A stretch of 64,000 nt of DNA from UBA7672 sp963718145 (GCA_963718145.1 CAVQYJ010000017.1:124001-188000), one strand, 5' to 3'. Shown: positions 43,473 to 52,349, numbered from the stretch's first letter. Made by a program: numbers and translations. Notes: a model not told the origin generated them from the sequence alone.

Positions 43473-44080
43473 TGCTCGCCATGATCGCGCGCCTCTTCAT
43501 CGTCCGTCACGGCAACACGTTCGAGAAGGGTGATGTCGTGACGCGAGTCGGCGGCCGCACCGATTTGCCTCTCTCTCCGTCCGGCTGCGCCCAGGCGCAG
43601 AAGCTCGCCGATCATTTTGCCGCCGACGGCATTCGCTTCGCCACCGCCCGTTCGGGTCCCCTGAAACGCACACGCGAGACCGCCAGGGCCATCCTCGCCG
43701 CCGATCCCTCCGCTCCCGATCTCACAACGGACCTCTTCCTCCGCGAGATCGACTACGGCCCGGACGAGAACCGCCCCGAGGACGAGGTCATCGCCCGCAT
43801 CGGCAAGCCCGCGCTTGAAGCCTGGGAGCGCGACTCGATCCCGCCGCCTGGCTGGCGCGTCGACCCCGCCGCGATCACCGGCAACTGGCAGGAGATGTTT
43901 GCTGACCTGAAGGACGAGCCCGGCGCCCACCTGATCGTCACCTCCAATGGCATCGCGCGCTTTGCGCTGACGGCAGCGTCCGATGCGCGCGAAGGCAAGC
44001 TCGCCACTGGCGCCTACGGGATCATCGAGATCGACGGCGGCAGCGCCATCGTGCGCGCGTGGAACCGCAGGCCGCAGTGA
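43472..44080 (+). CDS. Histidine phosphatase family protein
   Basis: Phosphoglycerate-mutase-like phosphatase of 202 residues. The RHG motif is FIVRHGNTF (phospho-accepting His13), with RSGPLKRTRETARAI as the second phosphate-binding Arg region and FLREIDYGPDENRPEDEV as the acid loop. The second catalytic His found in most members is replaced by Asn (IVTSNGIARF). It overlaps the kdsB stop (TGATG), so it is made with the KDO enzymes. No KdsC (KDO-8-phosphate phosphatase) is seen in the window, so this protein is a candidate for that step, which is inference. Confidence 0.8.
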   Translation: MLAMIARLFIVRHGNTFEKGDVVTRVGGRTDLPLSPSGCAQAQKLADHFAADGIRFATARSGPLKRTRETARAILAADPSAPDLTTDLFLREIDYGPDENRPEDEVIARIGKPALEAWERDSIPPPGWRVDPAAITGNWQEMFADLKDEPGAHLIVTSNGIARFALTAASDAREGKLATGAYGIIEIDGGSAIVRAWNRRPQ

Positions 44081-44083
44081 GCG

Positions 44084-44722
44084 TCAGCCCGGAGGCGTCG
44101 CGTCCGCCGTCTTTGGAGTGATGGCGTGGAAGCGGATCGAGCGCACCTCCATCACGCGGCGCTTGTCGGGCGCCAGCGGCCTTATGCCGAAATAGTCGTA
44201 GCCCAGATTCGCGCCTCGCCGCGGCGTGTCGTACTGGAACGTATAAGGCTGGAAGCCCGCCGTGAGGTCGAACGGCTTGCCGGACGGATCGGCCGATCGC
44301 CAGCCGCTTTCCTCGTCCGCCTTGGCCATGTAGTCGGCCTCGAACCGGCTGGCGCCGAACTCGCCAACCGACCGCGCCTCGATCACCACCTCGATGGTCC
44401 GCGCCTCGAACCCGTATTCGAGATCCGAGTCGATATCGATGTGCGGACCGGACAGGGGATTGTCATAGACCTCCTCGGCCAGCCGCGAGATGCGCAGCAC
44501 GGTCTCGCCGGTATCCTGGGTCTTGATGATCGCGATGCCGTCGAAATTCCCCGGCATGAAACGGTGCAGGTCCTCGCCTGAGATCGTCTTGTCCTCTGGC
44601 GTCACACAGCCGCCGCAGCTCAGCGGCCCGCGCGGCGGCCGCTCCACGAAGGGTTGCATCGCCATGAACACGAAGACCCCGGCGACGAGGGCGGCGAGGG
44701 CAAAGAAGAGAGGGTCGCGCAT
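44084..44722 (-). CDS. Membrane-anchored protein of unknown function
   Basis: Protein of 212 residues with one N-terminal helix (LFFALAALVAGVFVFMAMQPFVE) and an exported or periplasmic remainder with a Cys pair in GPLSCGGCVTPEDKTISGEDLHRF. The rest is beta-rich: YGFEARTIEVVIEARSVG, AGFQPYTFQYDTPRRGANLGYDYFGIRPL and EVRSIRFHAITPK. No family is recognised; the end resembles carbohydrate-binding/jelly-roll strands. The ATG at 44722 has AGGGA upstream; the frame runs further but only over the divergent GNAT gene. It starts back to back with the GNAT gene. Confidence 0.65.
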   Translation of the reverse strand: MRDPLFFALAALVAGVFVFMAMQPFVERPPRGPLSCGGCVTPEDKTISGEDLHRFMPGNFDGIAIIKTQDTGETVLRISRLAEEVYDNPLSGPHIDIDSDLEYGFEARTIEVVIEARSVGEFGASRFEADYMAKADEESGWRSADPSGKPFDLTAGFQPYTFQYDTPRRGANLGYDYFGIRPLAPDKRRVMEVRSIRFHAITPKTADATPPG

Positions 44723-44816
44723 GGCCCGATCCCTAGACCAGGACGCACGTTCAGCCAATGGAGGGCTTGCACTGGCGGCGCCTCGGGCGGAGGATCGGGC
44801 CAAAGAGGAGCATCGC

Positions 44817-45146
44817 GTGGCCGAAACCCCGAAGGCCGACATCCCGAAGGTGAAACCGGTGATCACCCGCGAGGACAAGCCGACCGGCGGTCGCTTTGTC
44901 GCCCGCATCCCTGGCAAGCCGGACGCCGAAATGACCTTCTCGAAGGCGGGGGAAAAGATCCTGATCATCGACCACACGGGCGTGCCTGGCGAGCTCGGCG
45001 GCATGGGTGTTGGCAAGGCGCTGGTCGAGCACATGGTGATGGATGTCCGTGCACGCGGCCTCAAGGTCGTGCCGCTCTGCCCCTTTACCCGCGCGACGCT
45101 GGAGAAGCACGAGGAATGGCAGGACATCCTCAAGGATCCGTTCTAG
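44817..45146 (+). CDS. YjdJ-type GNAT N-acetyltransferase
   Basis: Small acetyltransferase-like protein of 109 residues (GNAT_acetyltr_2/YjdJ type). ILIIDHTGVPGELGGMGVGKALVEHMVMDVRARGLKVVPLCPFTRATLEKHEEWQDIL contains the acetyl-CoA loop GGMGVGKAL and the conserved C-P-F-T. The start is the GTG at 44817, with GAGGAG six bases upstream; an upstream ATG at 44721 lies on top of the divergent gene start and lacks a ribosome site. Substrate unknown. Confidence 0.83.
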   Translation: MAETPKADIPKVKPVITREDKPTGGRFVARIPGKPDAEMTFSKAGEKILIIDHTGVPGELGGMGVGKALVEHMVMDVRARGLKVVPLCPFTRATLEKHEEWQDILKDPF

Positions 45147-45218
45147 CTTCGCCCGTCTGGCCTCGTCCGGTCGTTTTTCGCGTCGCTTGCGGAAAACCGG
45201 CTCCCACGTTTCAGCGCG

Positions 45219-45716
45219 ATGCGTTCCATGACCGGCGACCCCTTCTGGAAGACCAAGACGCTGAACGAGATGACGCCGAAGGAGTGGGAATCGCTCTGCG
45301 ACGGCTGCGCCAAATGCTGCCTGGTCAAGCTCGAGGACGAGGACACGAAGGAACTTTTCTTCACCGGCCTACATTGTAAATTGCTGGACGGATCGACCTG
45401 CCAGTGCTCCGATTATCCCAACCGCAAGACGTACGTGCCGATCTGCGTGAAGCTCACGCCTGAGATTGTCGCCACGGTCGACTGGCTGCCCAATTCCTGC
45501 GCCTATCGCCTGGTGCACGAAGGCAAGGACCTCCACGATTGGCACCATCTCGTCTGCGGCGACCGGCAGGAGATCCATCGCCGCGGCTGGTCGGCGCGCG
45601 GCAAGACGGTGACCGAGGAGGGCGTCGATGATGAGGATGCGATCAACTATGTCATCGACTGGTTCCATGCCCCTCCGCCGAAGAAGCGGCGCTTTCGCGT
45701 GAGGCGAAAGGCATGA
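45219..45716 (+). CDS. YcgN family cysteine cluster protein
   Basis: Protein of 165 residues of the YcgN/UPF0260 family, function unknown. The Cys set is WESLCDGCAKCCLVKLED, GLHCKLLDGSTCQCSDYPNR, VPICVKLTP and SCAYRLVHEGKDL, followed by WHHLVCGD, which suggests metal or Fe-S binding. Two candidate ATGs (45219, 45228) are close together. It overlaps the alcohol dehydrogenase start by ATGA. Confidence 0.9.
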   Translation: MRSMTGDPFWKTKTLNEMTPKEWESLCDGCAKCCLVKLEDEDTKELFFTGLHCKLLDGSTCQCSDYPNRKTYVPICVKLTPEIVATVDWLPNSCAYRLVHEGKDLHDWHHLVCGDRQEIHRRGWSARGKTVTEEGVDDEDAINYVIDWFHAPPPKKRRFRVRRKA

Positions 45717-46879
45717 TCCCCGTCCTGCCATCCGGCGCGCACCGCTTCCCGAGGCAGGACACGGTTGTCTACGGCCGCCCGGCAGCCGAAGCGCTGATCG
45801 AGCTGGCGAAACGCTACGGCGCCTCGCGGCTGCTGATCCTCTCGACGCGCTCGCTCGCCGAAGCTGCGGCCGCCCTGGCGGATCGGCTGGGCAAGCTGTG
45901 CGTCGGCGTGTTCATCGACATCGCGGCGCATTCCCCGCGCACGGACGTGATCGCAGGCGCGGCTGCTGCACGCGAGGCGAAGGCCGACCTGCTGGTGGCG
46001 TTCGGCGGAGGATCGGTGATCGACGCGGCCAAGCTGATCCAGCTCTGCCTCTGGGCCCATCTCACCACGCCCGAGCAGCTTGACCCCTGGCGCCTGGGGC
46101 GTGGCGAGAACCGTAAGGATCCATCGACGATTGCTTCAGGCGTCCGCATGATCGCTGTCCCGACCACGCTGTCGGCCGCGGAGTTCACGGCGGTGGCCGG
46201 CGTGACCGACGGCGAGAACAAGGTGAAGGAGGCCTACACCCACCCGGATCTGGCGCCGCGCGCCGTGGTGCTGGATCCGGCGGTGACGCTCGGCACGCCG
46301 CAGAAACTCTGGCTCTCCACCGGCATGAAGGCGGTCGATCACGCGGTCGAGCAGCTCTGCAATCTCGAGCGCGCGCCGATGGGCGATGCGGTGGCCGCTG
46401 AAGGTCTGCGCCTGCTGGCGAAGGGGCTGCGCGCCAGCAAGGACGAACCCGCCGATCTCCAGGCGCGCATGGCGTGCCAGCATGGCATGTGGCTCGCCAT
46501 TTCAGGTTCGGCCTCGGGCAGGGGAATGGGCGCCAGCCACGCCATAGGTCACACGCTCGGCGGCGGGTATGGCGTGCCGCACGGCATCACCTCGTGCATC
46601 ACGCTCCACGCCGTGCTGGCCTGGAACAAGGATTTCGGCGCCGACCGGCAACTGGCGGTGACGCGCCTCATGGGCAGGCGCCGCTTGCCGGCCGCCATCG
46701 TCGTGCGCGACCTGGTGATGACGCTGGGGCTTCCCTGGCGCTTGTCCGAAGTCCTGATCGGCTCCTCCCATTTCCGCGCCATCGCCGAGCAGACGATGCA
46801 CGACCGCGCCGTGCGCACGAATCCCCGCCCCATCCGCAGCGCCGACGACATCGTCGAGATCCTGGAACTGGCCGCGTAG
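45713..46879 (+). CDS. Iron-containing alcohol dehydrogenase (maleylacetate reductase-like)
   Basis: Group III metal-dependent dehydrogenase of 388 residues. VAFGGGSVIDAAKLIQL is the nucleotide site; metal ligands are suggested by STGMKAVDHAVEQL, SHAIGHTLGGGYGVPHG and related His residues. The pattern THPDLAPRAVVLDPAVTLGTP with MKAVDHAVE is closest to maleylacetate reductases of chloro-aromatic pathways, but no other gene of such a pathway is near, so the substrate is open. Translationally coupled to the YcgN gene. Confidence 0.85.
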   Translation: MIPVLPSGAHRFPRQDTVVYGRPAAEALIELAKRYGASRLLILSTRSLAEAAAALADRLGKLCVGVFIDIAAHSPRTDVIAGAAAAREAKADLLVAFGGGSVIDAAKLIQLCLWAHLTTPEQLDPWRLGRGENRKDPSTIASGVRMIAVPTTLSAAEFTAVAGVTDGENKVKEAYTHPDLAPRAVVLDPAVTLGTPQKLWLSTGMKAVDHAVEQLCNLERAPMGDAVAAEGLRLLAKGLRASKDEPADLQARMACQHGMWLAISGSASGRGMGASHAIGHTLGGGYGVPHGITSCITLHAVLAWNKDFGADRQLAVTRLMGRRRLPAAIVVRDLVMTLGLPWRLSEVLIGSSHFRAIAEQTMHDRAVRTNPRPIRSADDIVEILELAA

Positions 46880-47414
46880 CGGACGCTTTCAAGGCGAAAC
46901 TGTTGGGGATCCGCCGGACTTGTCCAACAGTTTGGCCAGATCTGCGTTTCCGGCTTCCTCAGTAAATCCAGCCGCTTGCAGGAAATCCTGGCCGGTTCGG
47001 CCACGACTTTTCTGTAGGGCTAAAAACCTGCCGTATAATCCGCCCATCGCCACCGCAGGAGGGCAGCCGTGCACGCTGTTCAACGGCGCGGCGGCGATGG
47101 GATCGAGCGTGAAGAGCCCTCGGGAAGCCGGGCCTCTTGCAGGTAAGCGAGGGAGTGCTCCAGGGACCGGGACTGAACACCCTGGCCTGCACGCCGCCGG
47201 GACACTGGTCAGGAGAGTGAAAGACCTCTCGGTTCCAGCCCGGCGATCAACGCTCCCCGGGGACGCGGGATCAACGCGCTTCTCTTCACCTGCCGGCAGC
47301 CGTCGCGAGACGGACGCCAACACTCACGCGGGGCATCCCGCGTCCCCACGCCCTCCATCGTTCCGGAGGGACACGCAGCCCGGACGGCCCGCCGGTCCGA
47401 TCGAGAGACTGCGC
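46880..47414. other. 535-bp gap with TATAAT and inverted repeats; possible structured RNA
   Basis: No convincing gene. A perfect TATAAT lies at 47034-47039 on the plus strand, without a good -35. The downstream 370 bp are rich in short inverted repeats: an imperfect AAGAGCCC/GGGCCTCTT stem, CCAGGG/CCCTGG, and a perfect 12-bp pair GGGGACGCGGGA (47259-47270) / TCCCGCGTCCCC (47336-47347). A 52-codon minus-strand frame (46889-47047, QDFLQAAGFTEEAGNADLAK) looks protein-like but lacks a ribosome site. It was compared by eye with RNase P, SRP and tmRNA signatures and none matched. Confidence 0.3.
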
Positions 47415-49598
47415 CTACTTCCCGCCACCTGCATTCAGGGGCGGTGCAAAACCGCGATCCCGCATCAGTGCATCGATGGTGGCGTCGCGTCCGCGAAAAG
47501 CGCGATAGGCCGCCTTGGGGTCGATCGCATTGCGCGGCGCGAACAGATTGTCGACGAGCTTTTTCCCGACGTCCCTGTCATAGAACCCGCCCGGCGCCTC
47601 CGCGAACGCCTCCGCCGCATCCGAGGTCAGCACGTCGGCCCAGAGATAGCCGTAATAGCCGGCCGCATAGCCCTCGCTGGAGAAGATATGTCCGAACTGC
47701 GTCGACCGGTGCCGCATCGGAATCTCCTTCGGCATGCCGAGCTTGGCGAGTTCGTCACGCTCAAACGCCTTGGGATCGAGGTTGGCTGGGTTCGCCGTGT
47801 GATAGCGCATGTCCATGATCGCCGAGCCGAGGAATTCCACCGTGGCGAAGCCCTGGTTGAACGTCGCCGCCCTGTTGAGCTTGTCGATCAGCGCCTTCGG
47901 CATCGGCTCGCCGGTCTTGTAGTGACGGAAGTATGTGTCCACCACCTGCGGCGTCAGCAGCCAGCGCTCCAGCAGCTGCGAGTGGAATTCCGTGTAGTCG
48001 CGCACCCCGCCATTGAGTCCGGGATATTCGACGTTCGAGGTGAGCGCGTGCAGCGCATGGCCGAATTCATGGAAGAATGTGTCGGCGTCGTCATAGGAGA
48101 TCAGCAGCGGCTCGCCCGGCGCCGGCTTCACGAAGTTGGAATTGTTGGAGGAGAGCACCGTCTCCGGACCGTCGAACGTCGAGTGCGAGCGATAGCCCGA
48201 CGCCCACGCGCCCGATCGCTTGCCGGGCCGGGCGTAAGGATCGAGATACCAGTAGCCGACATGTTTGCCCGAGGCCTTGTCCGTCACCTCCCACACCCTC
48301 ACATCAGGATGGAAGACCGGGATTCCGCTCTCGACCGGCGCAAAGGCGAAGCCGAACAATTCGCCCGCGACGTAGAACATCGCCTCGCGCAGCTTGTCGA
48401 GCTGCAGATACGCCTTCAGCTCGTCGCTATCGAGATCATATTTCGCCTTGCGCACCTTCTCCGCATAGAAGCGGTAGTCCCAGGGCTCGATCGTGATTCT
48501 GGCGCCTTCCCGGTCCGCCAGCGCCTGCATATCGGCGACTTCTTCCTTCGCCCGCGCCACCGCCGGCTTCCACACCGCCTCCATCAGCGCCGTCGCCTCG
48601 GCAGGCTGGGTCGCCATGTTGTCCATCAGCTGCCAGTCGGCATAGGTCGCATAGCCCAGCAAGTGCACGCGCTCGTTGCGCAGCTTGAGGATGTCGACGA
48701 TCACCTGGTTGTTGTCGTGTTCATCGCCATTGTCGCCGCGGCTGTAATAGTTGCGCCAGACCTGCTCGCGCAACTTGCGTTCGGTCGAGTAGGTGAGGAA
48801 CGGATCCATCGAGGATCGCGTGTTGGTGACGGCGTACATGCCCGGCTTGCCCAGCCCCTCTGCCGCCGCCTTGGCCGACGCCACGAACGACGCCGGCAGG
48901 CCGCCGATCTGCTTGCGCGTCAGGTAGGTGACCCAGCCTTCCTCGTCGGCCAGCAGATTATTCGAGAAGGTCGTATGGAGCGCCGCCAGCTCCTTGTTGA
49001 TCTGCGCATAGCGCGCCTTTTTCGCCGCATCGAGTTCGGCGCCGTTGAGCTGGAAGCGGTCATATACCAGCTTCAGGAGGCGCGACTGGTGCGGGGTTAG
49101 CCTGAGACTCGCCTCCGCATCGTGCAGCGCCTTGATGCGCGCGAACAGCTCCGAATTCTGCGTGATCCGGCTCTGGTATTCCGACAGTTTCGGCGCCATC
49201 TCGGACTGGATCTTGCGGAAGTCCGGCGTCGACAGGTTCGACCCCCAGATGCCGTAATACGTCATCGCCCGGTCGAGCGGTTCTCCGGCGCGCTCCATCG
49301 CCTCGATGGTGTTGGCGAAGGTGGGTTTCGCCGGGTTCCCGGCGATGGCGTCGACCTCGGCCAGGTGCGCCGCCATGCCCGCCTCGAGCGCAGGCTGGAG
49401 GAGCGCGAGGTCCATCTTGTCGAACGCCGGCTGCCCGCCATTGGCCCCGGTCCACTTGGCAAGAAGCGGGTTGGAGGCGAGCTGCTCGCTGGTCGCCGCA
49501 TCGAACGTGGCGGCGGGAACGCTGGCAGTGTCGGCGGCGGGAGAACAGGCGACGGCAAGCGCAGCAAAGGATGCAGCAGCCAGAACGGTCCAGCGCAT
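47415..49598 (-). CDS. M3 family peptidyl-dipeptidase, lipoprotein
   Basis: Zinc metallopeptidase of 727 residues related to Dcp/oligopeptidase A. An N-terminal signal with lipobox ALAVACS (Cys18) implies export and lipid anchoring. The large helical N-domain is followed by the catalytic motif FFHEFGHALHAL, with the downstream Glu ligand in DYTEFHSQLLERW and the M3 segments GYWYLDPYARPGKRSGAW and RHRSTQFGHIFSSEGYAAGYYGYLWADV. It degrades peptides in the periplasm; soluble relatives act in the cytosol. Full length, with no partner gene adjacent. Confidence 0.92.
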   Translation of the reverse strand: MRWTVLAAASFAALAVACSPAADTASVPAATFDAATSEQLASNPLLAKWTGANGGQPAFDKMDLALLQPALEAGMAAHLAEVDAIAGNPAKPTFANTIEAMERAGEPLDRAMTYYGIWGSNLSTPDFRKIQSEMAPKLSEYQSRITQNSELFARIKALHDAEASLRLTPHQSRLLKLVYDRFQLNGAELDAAKKARYAQINKELAALHTTFSNNLLADEEGWVTYLTRKQIGGLPASFVASAKAAAEGLGKPGMYAVTNTRSSMDPFLTYSTERKLREQVWRNYYSRGDNGDEHDNNQVIVDILKLRNERVHLLGYATYADWQLMDNMATQPAEATALMEAVWKPAVARAKEEVADMQALADREGARITIEPWDYRFYAEKVRKAKYDLDSDELKAYLQLDKLREAMFYVAGELFGFAFAPVESGIPVFHPDVRVWEVTDKASGKHVGYWYLDPYARPGKRSGAWASGYRSHSTFDGPETVLSSNNSNFVKPAPGEPLLISYDDADTFFHEFGHALHALTSNVEYPGLNGGVRDYTEFHSQLLERWLLTPQVVDTYFRHYKTGEPMPKALIDKLNRAATFNQGFATVEFLGSAIMDMRYHTANPANLDPKAFERDELAKLGMPKEIPMRHRSTQFGHIFSSEGYAAGYYGYLWADVLTSDAAEAFAEAPGGFYDRDVGKKLVDNLFAPRNAIDPKAAYRAFRGRDATIDALMRDRGFAPPLNAGGGK

Positions 49599-49681
49599 GT
49601 CCGTCTCCCGGGATGATTGCGCATCACCATAGCGGCGAGGTCAGGAGGCTCAACCAGAATCGCAGGGCGGGCCGATCCGCG

Positions 49682-50341
49682 TCAGTCGGCGATCGAGCGC
49701 TGGCTCTCGTATTCGACGCGGGCGATCGACTGGAGCTTGCGCTCCATCGCTGCGGTGACGCGCGCCAGCGCTTTCCGCTCCGGCCTGCGGCGCCCGAACA
49801 CGTCGAGCGCGCCGGCTGCCGGCGCATCGGCGCTGACCGATGCGATTGCCGGGCCGCCGGCGACATCGAGAAGGTGAGCTTCGCCGGTTGCGACGCCGTA
49901 CTGGAAGTATTCTGACCGAAAGCTGGCGAAGGCCTTCGAATACCAGGCGTCGGTTGCGGGATAGTCGCGCCGTCCGTCGCTGGTGGCGTAAAGGACGACA
50001 TGGGAGAAGCCGGAATTCGCGGCTATCTGGCGGGCGACCATGGCGCAGCTTGCGCCGCCATCCACATCCGGCGCGCGGGCGCCGAACATGTCCGCGGGCT
50101 GGATCGGCTCGATCTCGTCAATGAGGCCGCCCAGCCGCGTCTGCAACGCAGTCCAGGCAGCCTGGTCGTCGGTGCCAAGCTTCATGAAGCCGTCGGGTCC
50201 AACGCGGGCATACCCGAGGCGCAGCGGGAAACGCAGGGCAGGTGCGCCAAAAGCTGGCGGCGCGAAGGCAAGGCCTAGCCCAAGGCCCAGCACCCGAAGG
50301 CCGAGGCCCCGGCGGGTCATGCGGAAAGACAGGCGGGTCAT
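49682..50341 (-). CDS. Exported protein of unknown function
   Basis: Protein of 219 residues with a signal-like N-terminus (RRGLGLRVLGLGLGLAFAPPAFGAP). The mature part has a single Cys in GGASCAMVARQIAANSGFSHVVLYATSDG and a basic, Arg-rich C-terminus. No family is recognised. Two in-frame ATGs (50341, 50320) are both without a clear ribosome site. It is divergent from ruvC; the two promoters share about 95 bp that include an SOS operator, so damage regulation of this gene is possible. Confidence 0.55.
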   Translation of the reverse strand: MTRLSFRMTRRGLGLRVLGLGLGLAFAPPAFGAPALRFPLRLGYARVGPDGFMKLGTDDQAAWTALQTRLGGLIDEIEPIQPADMFGARAPDVDGGASCAMVARQIAANSGFSHVVLYATSDGRRDYPATDAWYSKAFASFRSEYFQYGVATGEAHLLDVAGGPAIASVSADAPAAGALDVFGRRRPERKALARVTAAMERKLQSIARVEYESQRSIAD

Positions 50342-50391
50342 GGGAGGGCAGGGTCGGCCGACATGGTTTCCGGGCTGTTAACATATCTCAT

Positions 50392-50406
50392 GTTCTCAAT
50401 TCGTTC
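50392..50406 (+). promoter_or_regulatory. LexA (SOS) operator upstream of ruvCA
   Basis: GTTC-TCAATTC-GTTC, a perfect match to the alphaproteobacterial SOS box GTTC-N7-GTTC, ends 31 bp before the ruvC ATG. It also supports the 50438 start, because a longer ruvC reading would place the operator inside the coding region. Confidence 0.8.
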
Positions 50407-50437
50407 GAGGTCTGCGACTCTGCGGGGGATGGTTCAG

Positions 50438-50932
50438 ATGATTCGAATTCTTGGCGTCGATCCGGGGCTGCGGCTGACCGGCTGGGGCGTGATCACGCTC
50501 GATGGGCCGCGCCTGCAGTGGGTCGCGCATGGCGTCGTCGCGCCCGATCCGCATGCGGACATGGCCGACCGGCTGGCGATGCTGGCGGAGGGTCTGCGCG
50601 CGGTGGTGCGTGAGCATGCGCCGGAGGAGGCGGCGGTGGAGGAGACGTTCGTGAACGTGAACCCGAAGTCGACCCTGCTGCTGGGCCAGGCGCGCGGCGT
50701 AGTGCTGGCGACGCTGGCGGCGGAGCGAGTGAAGGTTGCGGAGTTCGCGGCGCGGAAGGTGAAGCAGTCGATCGTGGGCTCGGGCGCGGCGGACAAGACG
50801 CAGGTGGCGTTCATGGTGCGGCGGCTGCTGCCGAAGGCGGGCGAGGTGTCGGCCGATGCGGCGGATGCGCTGGCGATAGCGATCTGCGGCGCGCATCATC
50901 GCCCGGTCACAGCGCAGAGGCTGAAGGCATGA
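50438..50932 (+). CDS. ruvC: Holliday junction resolvase RuvC
   Basis: Endonuclease of 164 residues that cuts Holliday junctions with RuvAB. The catalytic acids are seen in LGVDPGLRLTGWGVI, AVEETFVNVNPKST and the C-terminal DAADALAIAICGAHH. KVKQSIVGSGAADKTQV is the DNA-contact loop. The start at 50438 (MIRILGVDPG) is favoured by homology and by the upstream SOS box. ruvA overlaps by ATGA. Confidence 0.96.
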   Translation: MIRILGVDPGLRLTGWGVITLDGPRLQWVAHGVVAPDPHADMADRLAMLAEGLRAVVREHAPEEAAVEETFVNVNPKSTLLLGQARGVVLATLAAERVKVAEFAARKVKQSIVGSGAADKTQVAFMVRRLLPKAGEVSADAADALAIAICGAHHRPVTAQRLKA

Positions 50933-51552
50933 TTGGCCGGCTGAAGGGCGTGGTGGCGGCGACGGGCGAGGGCCAGGCGCTGGTCGATGTCGGCGGCGTC
51001 GGCTATCTCGTGCATGCAGGCTCGCGCACGCTGGGCAGGCTCGGCGTCGGCGAGGCGGCCGAGATCTTCGTCGAGACGCAGATGTCGGAAAGCGCCATCC
51101 GCCTGTTCGGCTTCGTCACGGGCGAGGAACGGGCCTGGTTTGCGCGGCTGCAGGACGCGCCGGGCGTCGGCGCCAAGCTGGCGCTTGCGATTCTCGACAC
51201 GCTGACGCTGCCGCAACTGATGGACGCCATCGCGCTAAGCGACACGACCGCCATTTCGCGGGCCCACGGGGTCGGCAAGAAACTGGCCGAGCGCATCGTC
51301 ACCGAATTCAAGGGCAAGCCGCCGCCCATGGGCCTGTTTGCAACGAACCTCGGCATTGCCGGGGGCGGACCTGCGGTCCCGATGGCGCCGGCCGGCGCGC
51401 GGGCCGATGCGATCTCGGCGCTGGTCAATCTCGGCTATGGCCAGGTGGATGCAGCGCGCGCGGTGGCGCAGGCGGCGCGGGATCTGGGCGAAGACGCGAA
51501 GGAAGCGGGGCTGATCCGCGCCGCCCTCAAGGCGCTGGCGCCGGTCGTCTAG
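50929..51552 (+). CDS. ruvA: Holliday junction branch migration protein RuvA
   Basis: DNA-binding subunit of the RuvAB motor, 207 residues. MIGRLKGVV begins the OB-fold domain; the two helix-hairpin-helix motifs are LQDAPGVGAKLALAIL and SRAHGVGKKLAERIV; domain III (ADAISALVNLGYGQVDAARAV) binds RuvB. Coupled to ruvC by an ATGA overlap. ruvB is not next to it but 5.4 kb away. Confidence 0.96.
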   Translation: MIGRLKGVVAATGEGQALVDVGGVGYLVHAGSRTLGRLGVGEAAEIFVETQMSESAIRLFGFVTGEERAWFARLQDAPGVGAKLALAILDTLTLPQLMDAIALSDTTAISRAHGVGKKLAERIVTEFKGKPPPMGLFATNLGIAGGGPAVPMAPAGARADAISALVNLGYGQVDAARAVAQAARDLGEDAKEAGLIRAALKALAPVV

Positions 51553-52245
51553 CTAGGATCCGGCAAAGATGCGTTCACGGGCGCTTGCCGTGTCGGAGAG
51601 CTTCGCGACCCAGTAGATCACCAGCGAGCAGCCCATCGGAAACAAGAGCTCGTTGGCCGCGATGGCGGCAATCTTGGGCGTGGGCATCGGCGCGCCCGAC
51701 GCCTGGTTGAGCCACATGATGACGCCCGCAAACAAGACGCCAAAGCCTGCGCCGATCAGCGCGTGCATGGGCAGCGTCGAGCGCGGCGTGCGGATCACCG
51801 TGCCGAGCACAAAGCCAAGGGCTGCATACTCCAACGTCTTGGCGCCGCCGATCTGGTAGGCAAGCTGCCCGATCTGCTCCATCGGCTGGCCCAGCATCCA
51901 GGCGACGCCGCGCTGCGTCCCCTTGGCTGCGGCGAAAGCGAGCGGGGCGCAGACAAGCCCGAGCGCGCCCATCATCGCCGGCGCGCTTTTGGAAGCAACC
52001 GTACCGATGGCGACTCCGCCGCACACGACCACCGACCAGGCGATGCCCGACGCGACATCGACGACGAGCTGCAGTTCGGGAACCTTGGCGCCTGCGCCAA
52101 CCTTCGCGGCGAAGACAGACAGCTGGACCACAAGGCCCAGCACGATCGCCATCCAGGCGGTGGTGAAGATGGTCCGGAAGAGTTTGGTGTCGCGGGCCGC
52201 CGGCGCCATCGCTGCCGGGGATTCTGTAGCCGTGTCTGGTGTCAT
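51553..52245 (-). CDS. Multi-pass membrane protein of unknown function
   Basis: Protein of 230 residues with about six hydrophobic segments (TAWMAIVLGLVVQLSVFAAKV, GIAWSVVVCGGVAIGTVA, GALGLVCAPLAFAAAKG, ALGFVLGTVI, LIGAGFGVLFAGVIMWLNQ, LFPMGCSLVIYWVA). The start at 52245 precedes an Ala/Thr-rich soluble tail. No family is recognised. Its stop abuts the ruvA stop (convergent, no gap). Confidence 0.65.
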   Translation of the reverse strand: MTPDTATESPAAMAPAARDTKLFRTIFTTAWMAIVLGLVVQLSVFAAKVGAGAKVPELQLVVDVASGIAWSVVVCGGVAIGTVASKSAPAMMGALGLVCAPLAFAAAKGTQRGVAWMLGQPMEQIGQLAYQIGGAKTLEYAALGFVLGTVIRTPRSTLPMHALIGAGFGVLFAGVIMWLNQASGAPMPTPKIAAIAANELLFPMGCSLVIYWVAKLSDTASARERIFAGS

Positions 52246-52349
52246 GGCGGCGTTTAAGCATTGCCTTGGATGCCGCGCCAGTGCGGCGATAGGGGGAGGC
52301 CGCAGGGTGCGCAGGAATTTTCTTCTACCGGACCATTCCCGGCTTTGAT

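Noticed and set aside
44720..44723. Overlapping divergent start codons of the membrane protein and the GNAT gene
   Set aside because: The GNAT gene has a much better start (GTG 44817 with GAGGAG), so the overlap is a coincidence.
47034..47039. Strong sigma-70 promoter in the 46.9-47.4 kb gap
   Set aside because: The -10 is perfect but no reasonable -35 is found at 16-18 bp; kept only as part of the gap description.
46920..49100. Open frame of more than 700 codons on the plus strand
   Set aside because: Antisense to the M3 peptidase, which has a complete HEFGHALH motif and lipobox.
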